Source: Bacillota bacterium (lineage in GTDB: Bacteria > Bacillota > Clostridia > Lachnospirales > Lachnospiraceae). From it: a stretch of DNA of 64,000 nt. The stretch lies in NCBI GenBank assembly GCA_023423045.1, contig JAFAGA010000032.1, forward strand, positions 62,001 to 126,000, read 5' to 3'. The first letter of the stretch is position 1, and each line of letters starts with the position of its first letter. The notes under the pieces were generated by a model that worked only from the letters and a program-made list of their open reading frames with translations, made no database searches and was not told the origin of the DNA. Positions 1 to 9,267 of this stretch are shown here, one piece after another. A program made the position numbers and the translations under genes.

Positions 1-1631
1 ACATGCAAAAGCTTCAGGATATCTATAATAGAGGAGGTTTTTCGGAAGGCTACGCAAAAGCCTATCACGGCAAAGATATGATGAGTCTCTATCGGCCCAA
101 TCACAGCGGCGTCTGCGTTGGAGAGGTGGCTTCCGTCATAGGGACACAGGTTCGTATTACCCTCCTGGAAGAAATTAACGCACAGGATATTCTGGATATC
201 CGCCATAGTGAGGAAGACAGCTATGAATTCACCGTGAAAGATGCTCATAACAAAGGGGAGGTTTTGTCCACCAATATAGGAAGAAGGCCGGAGACGGCGG
301 AAAAGGGGAGGCAGCAAAGAGAGAAGCAGAAGGATAAATATTATAATCCGAAGATTCAGGTAGGCGACAAGGTATACCGAACCAAGAACAACCAGCTGCT
401 GAAGGAGCTGGAGGAAGAATATCTATCCGGGAATAAGAGACTCGGTATGAAAGGAGAACTCACTGCAAAGCTGGGGGAAAGGCTGAAATTAACCTTAAGC
501 TGCGGGGATATATCGGTAAATGCCTGCGGAGAACAGGTCCAGGAGGCGAAGAAGCAGCCGATGACCAGAGAAAAATTACTTGCCCCAATTGAGAAAACAG
601 GGGATACATTTTACTATTTCGAGAGTCTAATTGTATGTATGGACGAGGGGACTTTTGTGCCTGTTTCCTGGCTAAATGAGCTTCGGAGAGAAGCCATCAG
701 CCTGCTTATGGAAGCGGTGGTCCAAACCTTCCGCAGAAGCCCCGGGAAGGAAGAGCCGCATCCGGTTCCGGTAAGAGCAGGCAAAGCGGAAGAAAAGAAA
801 GGCTTAGGACTCAGCGTTTCGGTCCAAAAGCAGGAGCAATTTGAAGCAGCACTGCTTTATGATGAGGTGTCGGCTATCTATGGGGATTATGAGTGGCTGG
901 AGAAGGATTTGCTTTTGGAGCTGGCTCGTAAGGCACAGGAAGCAGGAAAGGAGTTCTATCTTGCTTTGCCTCATATCTGTCGTTTAAGTCAATATGAGAG
1001 GTTAAAAAAGAATATATTAGCAATAATAGACCATAGGGATATAACAGGCTTTATTGTCAAGAACTTTGAAGAAATAGAGCTTCTTCAGTCGTTAAAATAT
1101 AATGAAAAGCAAAAAAAGCTAATTGCAAATTATAATATGTATACCTATAACGCAGAGGCAAAAACCTTTTTTGCGGAATTAGGGATCACCAACTATACAG
1201 CGCCGGTGGAGCTGAATTATCAGGAGCTGAAAGAGCTTGGGATTTTGGACTGTGATATGATTGTGTACGGCTACCAACCAGTGATGGTTTCTGCACAATG
1301 CCTTTTTGATAATACCTCAGGATGCCGGAAGAGGAGCCAGGGGAACACGGGAAAGCTTGTGGACCGTCTTGGAAAAAGCTTCTTTGTACAGGCTCACTGC
1401 GATAGCTGTTATAACATCATATACAATAGTCAGGCCCTTTCCCTTCTTAAGTATTCCAGAGAGATTACAGATCTGGGACCGGCAAGTATTCGTCTTGATT
1501 TTACGCTGGAGAGCCGGGAGGAGGCAGAGCAGGTGATATCTGCTTTTGTTACCGGTTTTTGTGGAAAAGATGGCAGGCAGGCGGAGCTTGCGGATTACAC
1601 CACCGGACATTTTAAACGGGGAGTGGAATGA
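1..1631 (+). CDS. U32 family peptidase, C-terminal part (5' end outside window)
   Basis: The reading frame is open from the left edge and ends at TGA 1629-1631. About 542 residues are visible. The first residues match the segment that follows the catalytic U32 domain in large YrrO/YhbU-type U32 proteins (GFSEGYAKA, then DMMSLYRPNHSGV), so the N-terminal U32 collagenase-like domain should lie upstream of the window. The middle resembles the DUF3656 insert, and the last 250 residues look like a second, degenerate U32-like barrel. Family members are linked to peptide degradation or tRNA/ubiquinone hydroxylation; no substrate can be read here. ATG at position 3 is only the first Met in the window and is unlikely to be the true start. 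Confidence 0.8.
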   Translation, partial: MQKLQDIYNRGGFSEGYAKAYHGKDMMSLYRPNHSGVCVGEVASVIGTQVRITLLEEINAQDILDIRHSEEDSYEFTVKDAHNKGEVLSTNIGRRPETAEKGRQQREKQKDKYYNPKIQVGDKVYRTKNNQLLKELEEEYLSGNKRLGMKGELTAKLGERLKLTLSCGDISVNACGEQVQEAKKQPMTREKLLAPIEKTGDTFYYFESLIVCMDEGTFVPVSWLNELRREAISLLMEAVVQTFRRSPGKEEPHPVPVRAGKAEEKKGLGLSVSVQKQEQFEAALLYDEVSAIYGDYEWLEKDLLLELARKAQEAGKEFYLALPHICRLSQYERLKKNILAIIDHRDITGFIVKNFEEIELLQSLKYNEKQKKLIANYNMYTYNAEAKTFFAELGITNYTAPVELNYQELKELGILDCDMIVYGYQPVMVSAQCLFDNTSGCRKRSQGNTGKLVDRLGKSFFVQAHCDSCYNIIYNSQALSLLKYSREITDLGPASIRLDFTLESREEAEQVISAFVTGFCGKDGRQAELADYTTGHFKRGVE

Positions 1632-1690
1632 GAAGGCAAAACTTTCACACCTCTAATTTGTAGTGTTTCGGCAGGAATGGAGAGAGTATT

Positions 1691-3034
1691 ATGAATCTAA
1701 TTTCAGAGTTAATAAAATACATGATGATATTTCTGATCGGAATATACACCTATTATAGTTTTAATGTATTCCGTTTCAAGAACAAAAAGCATCAGAATAA
1801 AACTTATGCCGTCTTAACGGTTATTATATTTCTGCTGCATTTCATCGGTTATTTTACCTTGTTCCTGCAAAGCCAGAATAAGAAGAACCTGCTCTATCTA
1901 TACGGTGCCGAGGTGGTATTGTTTATTCTGATCTTATTGCTATACCAATTGATCTATCCCAAGATATCCAGGCTTCTGCTTCGTAACATGCTGATGCTTC
2001 TGACCATAGGCTTCATAATACAGACGAGGCTATCCTTTGACAAAGCGCTGAGGCAGGTTATGATTGTGGGAGGAGCTTTTCTGGTCAGCCTGATAGTGCC
2101 GTATATTATACGAAGAGTGGACCGATTGAGGGATTACGGCTGGATTTATGGAGGAGCGGGGCTTCTTCTGCTTGTGGTGGTGCTGATTGCAGGAACAACC
2201 AACAACGGAGCCACAAACTGGCTTGATATCGCGGGCATCAGCATTCAGCCTTCGGAATTTGTTAAGCTGCTTTTTGTATTCTGTATAGCAGGACTTTTGG
2301 GAGAAGGAACGAATTTCAGAAGAGTGTGCCTGATCTCCCTGTTAGCGGGTGCGACGGTGATTCTGCTGGTTTTACAGAGGGATCTGGGCGGTGCTTTGAT
2401 CTTCTTTGTGACCTATATTTTTATGCTGTATGCCGCTACGACCAGGCCGCTGTATCTGTTCTCCGGGCTGGCAGCAGGAAGCGCGGCGGCTTATCTGGCC
2501 TATCAGCTTTTTGGCCATGTCAGGGTCCGCGTGCTTGCCTGGAAGGATCCCTTTGCCTATATTGATAAGGAGGGCTATCAGATAACCCAGTCCCTGTTTG
2601 CCATCGGGACCGGCGGATGGTTTGGAATGGGACTGAATCGGGGATTGCCCACCGGTATACCAGTGGTGAATAGTGATTTTGTGTTCTCTGCCATATCGGA
2701 GGAATTGGGAGGACTGTTTGCAATCTGTATCCTCCTGATTTATGCCAGCTGCTTTGTTATGTTTTTAAACATAGCATTGGAGCAGGGAGAGCTGTTCTAT
2801 CGGCTGCTTGCCATCGGTTTTTCCGTCATGTTTGCAATTCAGATTATTCTTTCCATTGGCGGAGTGATCAAATTCATTCCTTCTACAGGAGTTACCCTGC
2901 CGCTGATCAGCCTGGGAGGCAGCTCGATTCTGTCTGTGATTGTCATGTTTATGATACTGCAGGGAGTATCCCTGGCGGGAAGGGACGCGGCAAAGGAGCA
3001 GAGAAGGGCGGAAACGGAGGGCATAAATCAATGA
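1691..3034 (+). CDS. FtsW/RodA/SpoVE family peptidoglycan glycosyltransferase
   Basis: A 447-residue polytopic membrane protein of the SEDS family, which polymerises lipid II into glycan strands. The core begins near residue 140 and carries typical SEDS segments: GATNWLDIAGISIQPSEFVK, an LQRDLGGAL segment, and near the C terminus a GGVIKFIPSTGVTLPLISLGGSS stretch. About three extra membrane helices precede the core, as in the RodA-like proteins of many Clostridia and Actinobacteria. ATG 1691 follows a GGAGAG site. The stop overlaps the start of the penicillin-binding protein gene (ATGA), so the two are translationally coupled and probably act as one glycosyltransferase/transpeptidase pair. 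FtsW versus RodA role cannot be decided from sequence alone. Confidence 0.92.
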   Translation: MNLISELIKYMMIFLIGIYTYYSFNVFRFKNKKHQNKTYAVLTVIIFLLHFIGYFTLFLQSQNKKNLLYLYGAEVVLFILILLLYQLIYPKISRLLLRNMLMLLTIGFIIQTRLSFDKALRQVMIVGGAFLVSLIVPYIIRRVDRLRDYGWIYGGAGLLLLVVVLIAGTTNNGATNWLDIAGISIQPSEFVKLLFVFCIAGLLGEGTNFRRVCLISLLAGATVILLVLQRDLGGALIFFVTYIFMLYAATTRPLYLFSGLAAGSAAAYLAYQLFGHVRVRVLAWKDPFAYIDKEGYQITQSLFAIGTGGWFGMGLNRGLPTGIPVVNSDFVFSAISEELGGLFAICILLIYASCFVMFLNIALEQGELFYRLLAIGFSVMFAIQIILSIGGVIKFIPSTGVTLPLISLGGSSILSVIVMFMILQGVSLAGRDAAKEQRRAETEGINQ

Positions 3035-4515
3035 AACAATGGATGAGACTCTTAAAAGATAAAGCCGGAGAACTGGCGGCAGCCAGGGAAACGCAAACCG
3101 GCTCAAAGCCAAGGGATGTAAGAAAACCCATCTTTAATATTATGTATATCTTTCTGGGACTATTTGTGCTTACGGCAGGGTATTTTTCCTACTATCTTAT
3201 TGTCCGCAGTGATGATGTGATAAATAACGCCTATAATAAGCGGCAGGAGGTACTGGCAGAACGTGTTATCCGCGGCAGTATTCTGTCGGCAGACGGACAG
3301 GTGCTGGCACAGACCTTAGTGGATAAGGAGGGAAAGGAGACAAGGGAGTATCCCTTTAAGAAGGTATTTGCCCATGTGGTTGGAAGGTACTCCAAGGGCA
3401 AGAGCGGAATCGAGGAAATGGAAAATATCCGACTCCTAACCTCCAATGTGAACAGCATCGAGGTAATGTATTCCGATCTCATGGGAGAGAAGAGCCCGGG
3501 GGATAATGTGGTCACCACTTTAAACTCGAAGCTCCAGAAGGTGGCTTATGATGCGCTGGGCGAAAACCGGGGGGCAGTTGTTGTTCTGGAAGCCTCTACG
3601 GGCAAGATCTTAGCCATGGTTTCCAAGCCGGACTATGACCCTAATCTGGTGGATCAGGAGTGGGAGGAGCTGCTAAAGGACGAGGATACCAAGGCACCCC
3701 TGCTCAACCGTGCTACCCAGGGAATGTATCCTCCGGGATCTACTTTTAAGGTGCTGACTGCGCTGGAGTATATGCGTGAAAATATGACCTATCTGGAATA
3801 CAAATATAATTGCGTCGGAAAGATCGAATATGAGGGAATGACAATTCACTGCAACCACAATAAAGCCCATGGGAATTTGAAGCTGCCCATGGCCTTGGCG
3901 AAATCCTGCAACACCTCCTTTGCCAATATCGGCAAGGGACTTGACTTAACCAGCTTCTATGAGCTGTGCGAAGATTTCCTGTTCAATCAGAGCCTTCCGG
4001 TGAAAATGACCAGCAACATCAGCCGTTTCTCGCTCCAAAAGGGTGTGTCAGGGACGAAAGAAGCGATGCAGACGGCCATAGGCCAGGGAAATACCTTGAT
4101 ATCGCCTCTGCATAATGCAATGATAGCCGCTGCGATAGCCAATGACGGCGTTATGATGAAGCCCTATGTGGTGGATCATGTTGTGAATGCGGAAGGGGCA
4201 ACGATTAAAAAGTATTCCCCGGAGACCCTGGGCAGAAAAATGTCCGGCTCCGAGGCGGAATATCTGACGAAGGCAATGCGGTTGGTGGTTACGGAGGGAA
4301 CTGCAACGAAACTGAATGATCTGTCGGTTTCGGCAGCAGGTAAGACAGGCTCTGCAGACAATTCCACAGGAAGGGCCCATTCCTGGTTTATTGGATTCGC
4401 ACCGGAGAAGGATTCGGAGATCGTGGTCAGTGTCATCGTGGAGAATGTTGGTACCGGAAGCGAATATGCTGTTCCTATTGCTAAAAAAATATTTCAGGAG
4501 TATTTTAAAAAATAA
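3031..4515 (+). CDS. Class B penicillin-binding protein (PbpA/PBP2-like transpeptidase)
   Basis: 494 residues with one N-terminal membrane helix (about 35-55) and an external region. A short dimerisation domain carries the RGSILSADGQVLAQ motif. The transpeptidase domain has all three signature motifs: STFK with nucleophile Ser237 and Lys240, SCN at 292-294, and KTG at 438-440. No PASTA repeats are present, so it is the short PbpA type. It cross-links peptidoglycan stem peptides outside the membrane. The start overlaps the stop of the FtsW/RodA gene by four bases, the usual arrangement for a SEDS/bPBP pair. It is not a low-affinity resistance PBP by any visible feature. Confidence 0.93.
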   Translation: MKQWMRLLKDKAGELAAARETQTGSKPRDVRKPIFNIMYIFLGLFVLTAGYFSYYLIVRSDDVINNAYNKRQEVLAERVIRGSILSADGQVLAQTLVDKEGKETREYPFKKVFAHVVGRYSKGKSGIEEMENIRLLTSNVNSIEVMYSDLMGEKSPGDNVVTTLNSKLQKVAYDALGENRGAVVVLEASTGKILAMVSKPDYDPNLVDQEWEELLKDEDTKAPLLNRATQGMYPPGSTFKVLTALEYMRENMTYLEYKYNCVGKIEYEGMTIHCNHNKAHGNLKLPMALAKSCNTSFANIGKGLDLTSFYELCEDFLFNQSLPVKMTSNISRFSLQKGVSGTKEAMQTAIGQGNTLISPLHNAMIAAAIANDGVMMKPYVVDHVVNAEGATIKKYSPETLGRKMSGSEAEYLTKAMRLVVTEGTATKLNDLSVSAAGKTGSADNSTGRAHSWFIGFAPEKDSEIVVSVIVENVGTGSEYAVPIAKKIFQEYFKK

Positions 4516-4601
4516 GCTTTCAGGCACAAATGATACAAACGATCTTTTGGGCTGAACTGCTACGCAATTTGTTCCTTTTGTGGTATTTCAATAATTTTAG
4601 G

Positions 4602-4642
4602 TTGAAAACTTGTGCACATTGATGTATACTTCTATCTAGATA
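4602..4642 (+). promoter_or_regulatory. Sigma-A promoter of the NUDIX gene with downstream palindrome
   Basis: TTGAAA (4602-4607), 17-nt spacer, TATACT (4625-4630). Two bases further lies the perfect palindrome TATCTAGATA (4633-4642), in the position of the transcription start, where a bound repressor would block initiation. The same palindrome sits in the same place in the promoter at 14171. The promoter call is strong; the operator role is inference. Confidence 0.75.
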
Positions 4643-4674
4643 AGACGGTACACCAAAAAGCAGGAGGCATTGCG

Positions 4675-5127
4675 ATGGTAGAAGCAACGAGCTGTGGTGG
4701 TGTAGTTATATTCAGAGGAAAGATTTTATTACTGTATAAGAATTATAAGAATAAATATGAAGGGTGGGTGCTACCGAAAGGGACCGTAGAAGAAGGAGAA
4801 GAGTATAAAGAGACTGCGATCCGCGAAGTATTGGAGGAAGCGGGAACGAATGCTTCCATTATTAAATACATCGGGAAGAGCCAATATTCTTTCAGCACGC
4901 CACAAAATACAGTATTAAAGGATGTTCATTGGTATTTAATGATGTCTGATAGCTATTACAGCAAACCACAAAGGGAAGAATTTTTTATGGACTCCGGGTA
5001 CTATAAGTTTCATGAAGCGTATCATATGCTAAAATTCGCCAACGAGAAGCAGATTCTGGAGCGGGCTTACAATGAGTACATGGATTTGAAAAAGAGTAAC
5101 CTATGGGGTAACAAAAAATATTTTTAA
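4675..5127 (+). CDS. NUDIX hydrolase
   Basis: 150 residues when started at ATG 4675, which has AGGAGG at 4662-4667 with 7-nt spacing; an in-frame upstream extension has no site and overlaps the promoter, so it is rejected. A complete Nudix box is visible: G36, E42, REV 50-52, EE 54-55, G57. It hydrolyses nucleoside diphosphates linked to another moiety; the WVLPKG segment before the box is typical of dinucleoside polyphosphate (Ap4A) hydrolase-like members, but the substrate is uncertain. The gene is monocistronic, with its own promoter and terminator. Confidence 0.88.
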   Translation: MVEATSCGGVVIFRGKILLLYKNYKNKYEGWVLPKGTVEEGEEYKETAIREVLEEAGTNASIIKYIGKSQYSFSTPQNTVLKDVHWYLMMSDSYYSKPQREEFFMDSGYYKFHEAYHMLKFANEKQILERAYNEYMDLKKSNLWGNKKYF

Positions 5128-5146
5128 CATCCACCGGCAAGAGGAG

Positions 5147-5195
5147 GGCGCAGCGCATATCAACCGAATGGTGATTATGAGCTGCGCCTTTTTAT
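5147..5195 (+). terminator. Intrinsic terminator after the NUDIX gene
   Basis: Perfect 8-bp stem GGCGCAGC (5147-5154) / GCTGCGCC (5181-5188) with a long 26-nt loop, followed by TTTTTAT. The long loop lowers confidence, but position and T tract fit. Confidence 0.65.
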
Positions 5196-5212
5196 ATCAT
5201 AGGAAAATACTC

Positions 5213-6031
5213 CTATGAATTATGTTTTAGTTCACAGGATGGAAGATAGCCAAATTGCTTCTTATAGCATTTTGAGAAATACGAAGGGCTATGGAAGCCG
5301 CACATTTCAGCGCATTCTACAATGTTGATATTTCCCTTTTTCAAAAGGGTCCGCGCGTGAAGACAGCGGGTGGTGAGCAGATAGCCTTTTAGTGTCTGCC
5401 CCGTGATATCCTTAAAAATGCGGCAAAAATAGTATTTGCTGATGCATAGCTCTGACGCGAGATCGTCTAAGCTGAACTCATTTTTCAAGTTGATATTGAT
5501 ATATTCCATTGCCTGTTTAATTAATTCTGATTTATTCTTGCTGGCAATTCGTTCTTTATTTATGATAATCTGATTGCGGTATAACAATATGTTCATGGTG
5601 ATACATAGGGCTCGGATAGCCCTTTTCCAGTGAAGCCGTTTGTTTTTTGCCTCACGGATCATTGTGTCGAATATATTTACTATTTCCGGATCGTTGGTCT
5701 TTTCACAGAAGATATTTTCTGTGATATCAAAGCCAATATCATGGCAAAAATTATGATCCATAATCAGGCAGTAGTAACTGCATTCCTGGTCATGTAATTT
5801 AATATCATGGATATAATTGGAGTTCACAATGATTACGTCACCGGCAGAGGCTGCAATAATCTCTCCGTTGATGGAGATTTCCGCACTGCCTGAAATAAAA
5901 TATAGCATTTCAATATTTATATGCCAATGGTAGAAAACTTCGTTAAAATAAGAATCCATCTGATAAAAATCAAAAATTATGGGATAATCCGGTTCCATAA
6001 AAGAGTGCAGTTCATAAATGAAATCTTTCAT
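5213..6031 (-). CDS. AraC family transcriptional regulator
   Basis: 272 residues from ATG 6031; GGAG six bases upstream supports this start over the in-frame ATG at 6043, which lacks a site. The N-terminal 150 residues form a cupin-like sensor domain (FYHWHINIEMLYFISG). The last 100 residues hold the two helix-turn-helix motifs of AraC/XylS proteins, including the FSLDDLASELCISKYYFCRIFK and ECAEMCGFHSPSYFSKCYKK segments. Such proteins usually bind a sugar or metabolite and activate a nearby operon. The divergent GNAT gene and the oxidoreductase operon at 7266 are plausible targets, but no operator could be assigned. Confidence 0.9.
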   Translation of the reverse strand: MKDFIYELHSFMEPDYPIIFDFYQMDSYFNEVFYHWHINIEMLYFISGSAEISINGEIIAASAGDVIIVNSNYIHDIKLHDQECSYYCLIMDHNFCHDIGFDITENIFCEKTNDPEIVNIFDTMIREAKNKRLHWKRAIRALCITMNILLYRNQIIINKERIASKNKSELIKQAMEYININLKNEFSLDDLASELCISKYYFCRIFKDITGQTLKGYLLTTRCLHARTLLKKGNINIVECAEMCGFHSPSYFSKCYKKQFGYLPSCELKHNS

Positions 6032-6088
6032 CACAGTCTCCATTCTGTCAAAACAATACCAACACTTCCTTGCATAAGAACATGGTAA

Positions 6089-6117
6089 ATTGTATCACAA
6101 AAGCGCAGAAAAACCAA
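6089..6117 (-). promoter_or_regulatory. Probable promoter of the AraC-type regulator
   Basis: Read on the minus strand: TTGGTT (6112-6117), 17-nt spacer, TACAAT (6089-6094) with a TGA extended -10 element. It lies 58 bases upstream of the chosen start codon. Confidence 0.6.
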
Positions 6118-6291
6118 TGTGATATATAAAATAGCAATCCAGTTTTATTAATTGGCAAAGTTATATGTTTCAATTTGATCAATCAATCATTAAAATATAG
6201 ACAGGTAGTTCCGGTGAACGGCTCTTTCATTACAAGAATAAAATAAAAAATTAACCCATGCGCACAAACTGTACGCAGGAAAGGAGAAAAT

Positions 6292-7203
6292 ATGAATTAC
6301 AGAGTAACACAGAAAGAAGACTGGAATGAAATCATTCCGCTTGTTAACAAGGCATTTGAATCAAAGTTTAAGATGGAGGATGCGTTTCCTCTATTGTTTG
6401 CCCGGGAAAATAACACATCCTATGTGGCGGTATGTGATGGAAAGATCGTTTCCTTTATTGGAGGGGTGCCCGGAATTTATGACTGCAATGGCAGAAGGAC
6501 TGCTTATGTCAGTATCGGTGCTGTTTGTACGGCGCTGGAATATCGCAACCGTGGCATATCCGACGGACTATTAAAATATGCTCTTGCGGATTATAAAAAC
6601 AGCGGATTTGGATTTGCTCTGATTTCCGGGGACAGGGATTTGTATCTGAGAAATGGTTTTCAATTGTTCGGTGATATCAGAAAGTATGAGATTAAGCTTG
6701 ATCAGGAATTGTTAGCAGGCTGTCCGGATAGGGGCCTGCAGGTAAAACAATACGATGGCTCCAATAAGATGCAGCTCCAAATGTATCGTTTATATACACA
6801 AAAAGGATTTATCTGCGGATTTACCGAGTTTAAAAAATTGTTAGAGGCGTCGGCGATGAATACACTCATCGGCGGAGAGTCGGAGATTCTGGCGGCATAT
6901 GAGAAGGACGCCATGGTATCCTTCCTTGCAGCCTCCCTGAAACAGGATGGGGTTCATAAGCACGGCGAGATAATTGAAGTGGCGGGCGAGCTGGATACCA
7001 TGGGCGATTACAGCAGGTATCTCTTTGAACAGCAGCATTGCAGCAGTCTGGAATATGCTTTCAACCCGTCACTGGATGGAGAATTGGAATTTCTGAAAAA
7101 AATACCCTATAAAAAGATACGCAACCAAGGAAGTGTCCTGTCCTTCGAGGAGGGAATCGATGATCGTCTGATCCCATATACAAGCTGTCTGTCATTTGTA
7201 TAG
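6292..7203 (+). CDS. GNAT family N-acetyltransferase (Eis-like)
   Basis: 303 residues. The N-terminal 150 residues form a GNAT fold with the acetyl-CoA binding segment VCTALEYRNRGISDGLL. The second half is extra and resembles the tail of Eis-like acetyltransferases. ATG 6292 has AAAGGAG upstream at good spacing. Substrate unknown: Eis-type enzymes acetylate aminoglycosides or polyamines, but many clostridial relatives are uncharacterised. It precedes the oxidoreductase operon by 62 bases and may be cotranscribed. Confidence 0.85.
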   Translation: MNYRVTQKEDWNEIIPLVNKAFESKFKMEDAFPLLFARENNTSYVAVCDGKIVSFIGGVPGIYDCNGRRTAYVSIGAVCTALEYRNRGISDGLLKYALADYKNSGFGFALISGDRDLYLRNGFQLFGDIRKYEIKLDQELLAGCPDRGLQVKQYDGSNKMQLQMYRLYTQKGFICGFTEFKKLLEASAMNTLIGGESEILAAYEKDAMVSFLAASLKQDGVHKHGEIIEVAGELDTMGDYSRYLFEQQHCSSLEYAFNPSLDGELEFLKKIPYKKIRNQGSVLSFEEGIDDRLIPYTSCLSFV

Positions 7204-7265
7204 GAAATGCCTGGAAGCAGCTGATGATTAGCATATAGAAAGGCTTTATAAAACAGGAGGTAAAT

Positions 7266-8279
7266 ATGATTCGAGTAGGTATGATAGGATGCGGCGGGAT
7301 TGCTCACGCGCATGCCCAGTGCTATAAGCATATACACGAGGCCCAGGTGGTAGCTGTGGCCGATCTGGTGAAAGAGCGTGCCGATGAGATGGCGGATATT
7401 CTGGGTGCCCAGGCATTGTACAGCGGAGATGATATCCTGAACAGGAAGGACATAGATATGGTAGATATCTGCCTCCCCACTAATCTGCATTGTGAATATG
7501 TTATTAAAGCCGCCAAGGCAGGATTCCATATCTTATGTGAGAAACCCATCGCTCTGACCGTAGAAGAAGGAAAGAGGATGCGTGATGCGGCTGAAGAATC
7601 AGGGGTTAAGCTTATGATAGCCCATGTACTCCGTTACTTTCCGGAATATGAGAATGCGAAAAAGATTGTGGAAAGCGGGGATATCGGCCGTCCGGTCATG
7701 GTGAGAGCCTATCGGGGCGGAGAACATCCCGGAAGGGCGAGGGAATGGTATGAAGATAATAATATCAGCGGAGGTGCGATTCATGATATGGCGATCCATG
7801 ATATTGATTTTCTTATGCATTGCTTTGGGGATGTGAAAGAAGTTTATGCGAAGGGCAATGCCTATCGGCATGAAAGATACAATGAATACGATGTTGTTAT
7901 GCTGGAGTTTAAAAATGGAGTGATGGCTCATTTCGAGGCGGATTGGTCCAAGCCGGAGGGGGCTCCTTTTGCAACAAAACTGGAGATTGTGGGAACAGAG
8001 GGGATTTATGAAAGCAACTCGGAGGATTCGATTCCGGTGATTTGTCATAGGGCTTCTTCGAAATCGGGACCTTCGGATAGAGTGGCCATACCGGAAAGCC
8101 CTCTGACTGCAAGAAGTAATCCCTATGCAAAGGAAATCATCGATTTTATCAGTGCGATTGAAAACAATACAGATGTGCCGGTATCCTGTGACGATGCCAT
8201 CAGGGCGGTTTATATATCTCTGTGTGCAATGGAATCTATGAAGACCGGCAAAAAAGTAAATCCCAGGGAGGCGATATAA
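7266..8279 (+). CDS. Gfo/Idh/MocA family oxidoreductase
   Basis: 337 residues. The N-terminal Rossmann domain has GCGGIAHAHA (about residues 8-17) for NAD(P) binding, and the family hallmark EKP sits in LCEKPIALTVEEG near residue 97. The C-terminal half is the usual alpha/beta substrate domain with GGAIHDMAIHDIDF. Members oxidise or reduce sugars, inositols and related hydroxyl compounds. ATG 7266 follows AGGAGG. The stop TAA is directly followed by the ATG of the second family member, so the two probably act on the same substrate class. Confidence 0.92.
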   Translation: MIRVGMIGCGGIAHAHAQCYKHIHEAQVVAVADLVKERADEMADILGAQALYSGDDILNRKDIDMVDICLPTNLHCEYVIKAAKAGFHILCEKPIALTVEEGKRMRDAAEESGVKLMIAHVLRYFPEYENAKKIVESGDIGRPVMVRAYRGGEHPGRAREWYEDNNISGGAIHDMAIHDIDFLMHCFGDVKEVYAKGNAYRHERYNEYDVVMLEFKNGVMAHFEADWSKPEGAPFATKLEIVGTEGIYESNSEDSIPVICHRASSKSGPSDRVAIPESPLTARSNPYAKEIIDFISAIENNTDVPVSCDDAIRAVYISLCAMESMKTGKKVNPREAI

Positions 8280-9266
8280 ATGAATCTGGCAATGATAGGA
8301 TGTGAACATATGCATGCCGCTTCTTATATTGAGGAAGCGCTGAAAATAAAGAATGTTAATGTGCTGGGTCTGGCGGAGCCGGATACGAAAATCGGAAAAC
8401 CGTTAGCCGATCAATATGGGATACCGTATCATGAGAACTACACGGATTTGATTTCCCGTGATGAGGTAGATACCGTATGTATCTGCTCATCCAATGCGCT
8501 GCATGCCAGGCTTACCATAGAGGCGGCCAGGGCAGGAAAGCATGTGATTGTGGAAAAACCCATTGCAACCACAATCGAGGATGCAAAGGAAATGATAAAG
8601 GTCTGTAAGGAGAATGGAGTAAAGCTTATTGTGGCATTGCCGTGCAGATATATTCCGGCGGTTGTAAGGGCGAAGGAGATCATAGACAGCGGCTCCATTG
8701 GAGATATTGTAGCTATCACCGGTACAAATCATGGAAGTATGCCGGGGGGCTGGTTTGTGGAGAAGGAAAAGTCCGGAGGCGGAGCAATCATTGATCATAC
8801 CATTCATGTGGCTGATATCATGCATTGGATCTTAGGAAAAGAGGTGGAAGAAGTCTTTGCCAAGGGAGGAAGGTATATCCATGATATCGAGGTGGAGGAT
8901 ACGGGGCTGATATTTATGCAATTTAAGGATGGCCCTTATGCCACCCTGGACACCTCCTGGAATCGGCCAAAGTCATTTCCTACCTGGGGAGATGTGAATC
9001 TTAATATAATAGGAACGAAGGGAAGCATCCAGGTGGACTCATTTAAGCAGCACGGAAAGCTTTACTCCAACAAACATACGAAAAGTCTGCAAAGCTATTG
9101 GGGCGATGACATGAACAGGCTTATGCTGGAGGATTTTGTGGACGCGATAGACAATGACAGACCGTCGCCGATCCCCGGAGAGGATGGATTGTTTGCTTTG
9201 CAGGTTGCGATACAGGCATATAAATCAATTGAAACAGGGGAGCCGATAACCGGCCTTGGTGCATAG
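8280..9266 (+). CDS. Gfo/Idh/MocA family oxidoreductase (second copy)
   Basis: 328 residues, starting at the base after the stop of the upstream paralogue, with GGGAGG inside that gene's end as ribosome-binding site. EKP is present (VEKPIATTIEDAK), as is the GGGAIIDHTIHVADIMHW segment of the C-terminal domain. The dinucleotide-binding loop reads GCEHMHA instead of GxGxxA, so the second glycine is Glu. That may alter cofactor fit or reflect a subfamily trait. The protein differs clearly from its neighbour, so this is not a recent duplication. Confidence 0.9.
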   Translation: MNLAMIGCEHMHAASYIEEALKIKNVNVLGLAEPDTKIGKPLADQYGIPYHENYTDLISRDEVDTVCICSSNALHARLTIEAARAGKHVIVEKPIATTIEDAKEMIKVCKENGVKLIVALPCRYIPAVVRAKEIIDSGSIGDIVAITGTNHGSMPGGWFVEKEKSGGGAIIDHTIHVADIMHWILGKEVEEVFAKGGRYIHDIEVEDTGLIFMQFKDGPYATLDTSWNRPKSFPTWGDVNLNIIGTKGSIQVDSFKQHGKLYSNKHTKSLQSYWGDDMNRLMLEDFVDAIDNDRPSPIPGEDGLFALQVAIQAYKSIETGEPITGLGA

Positions 9267-9267
9267 T

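Noticed and set aside
7599..8315. 238-codon minus-strand open frame
   Set aside because: Antisense to the first Gfo/Idh/MocA gene, with no family match and no start signals.
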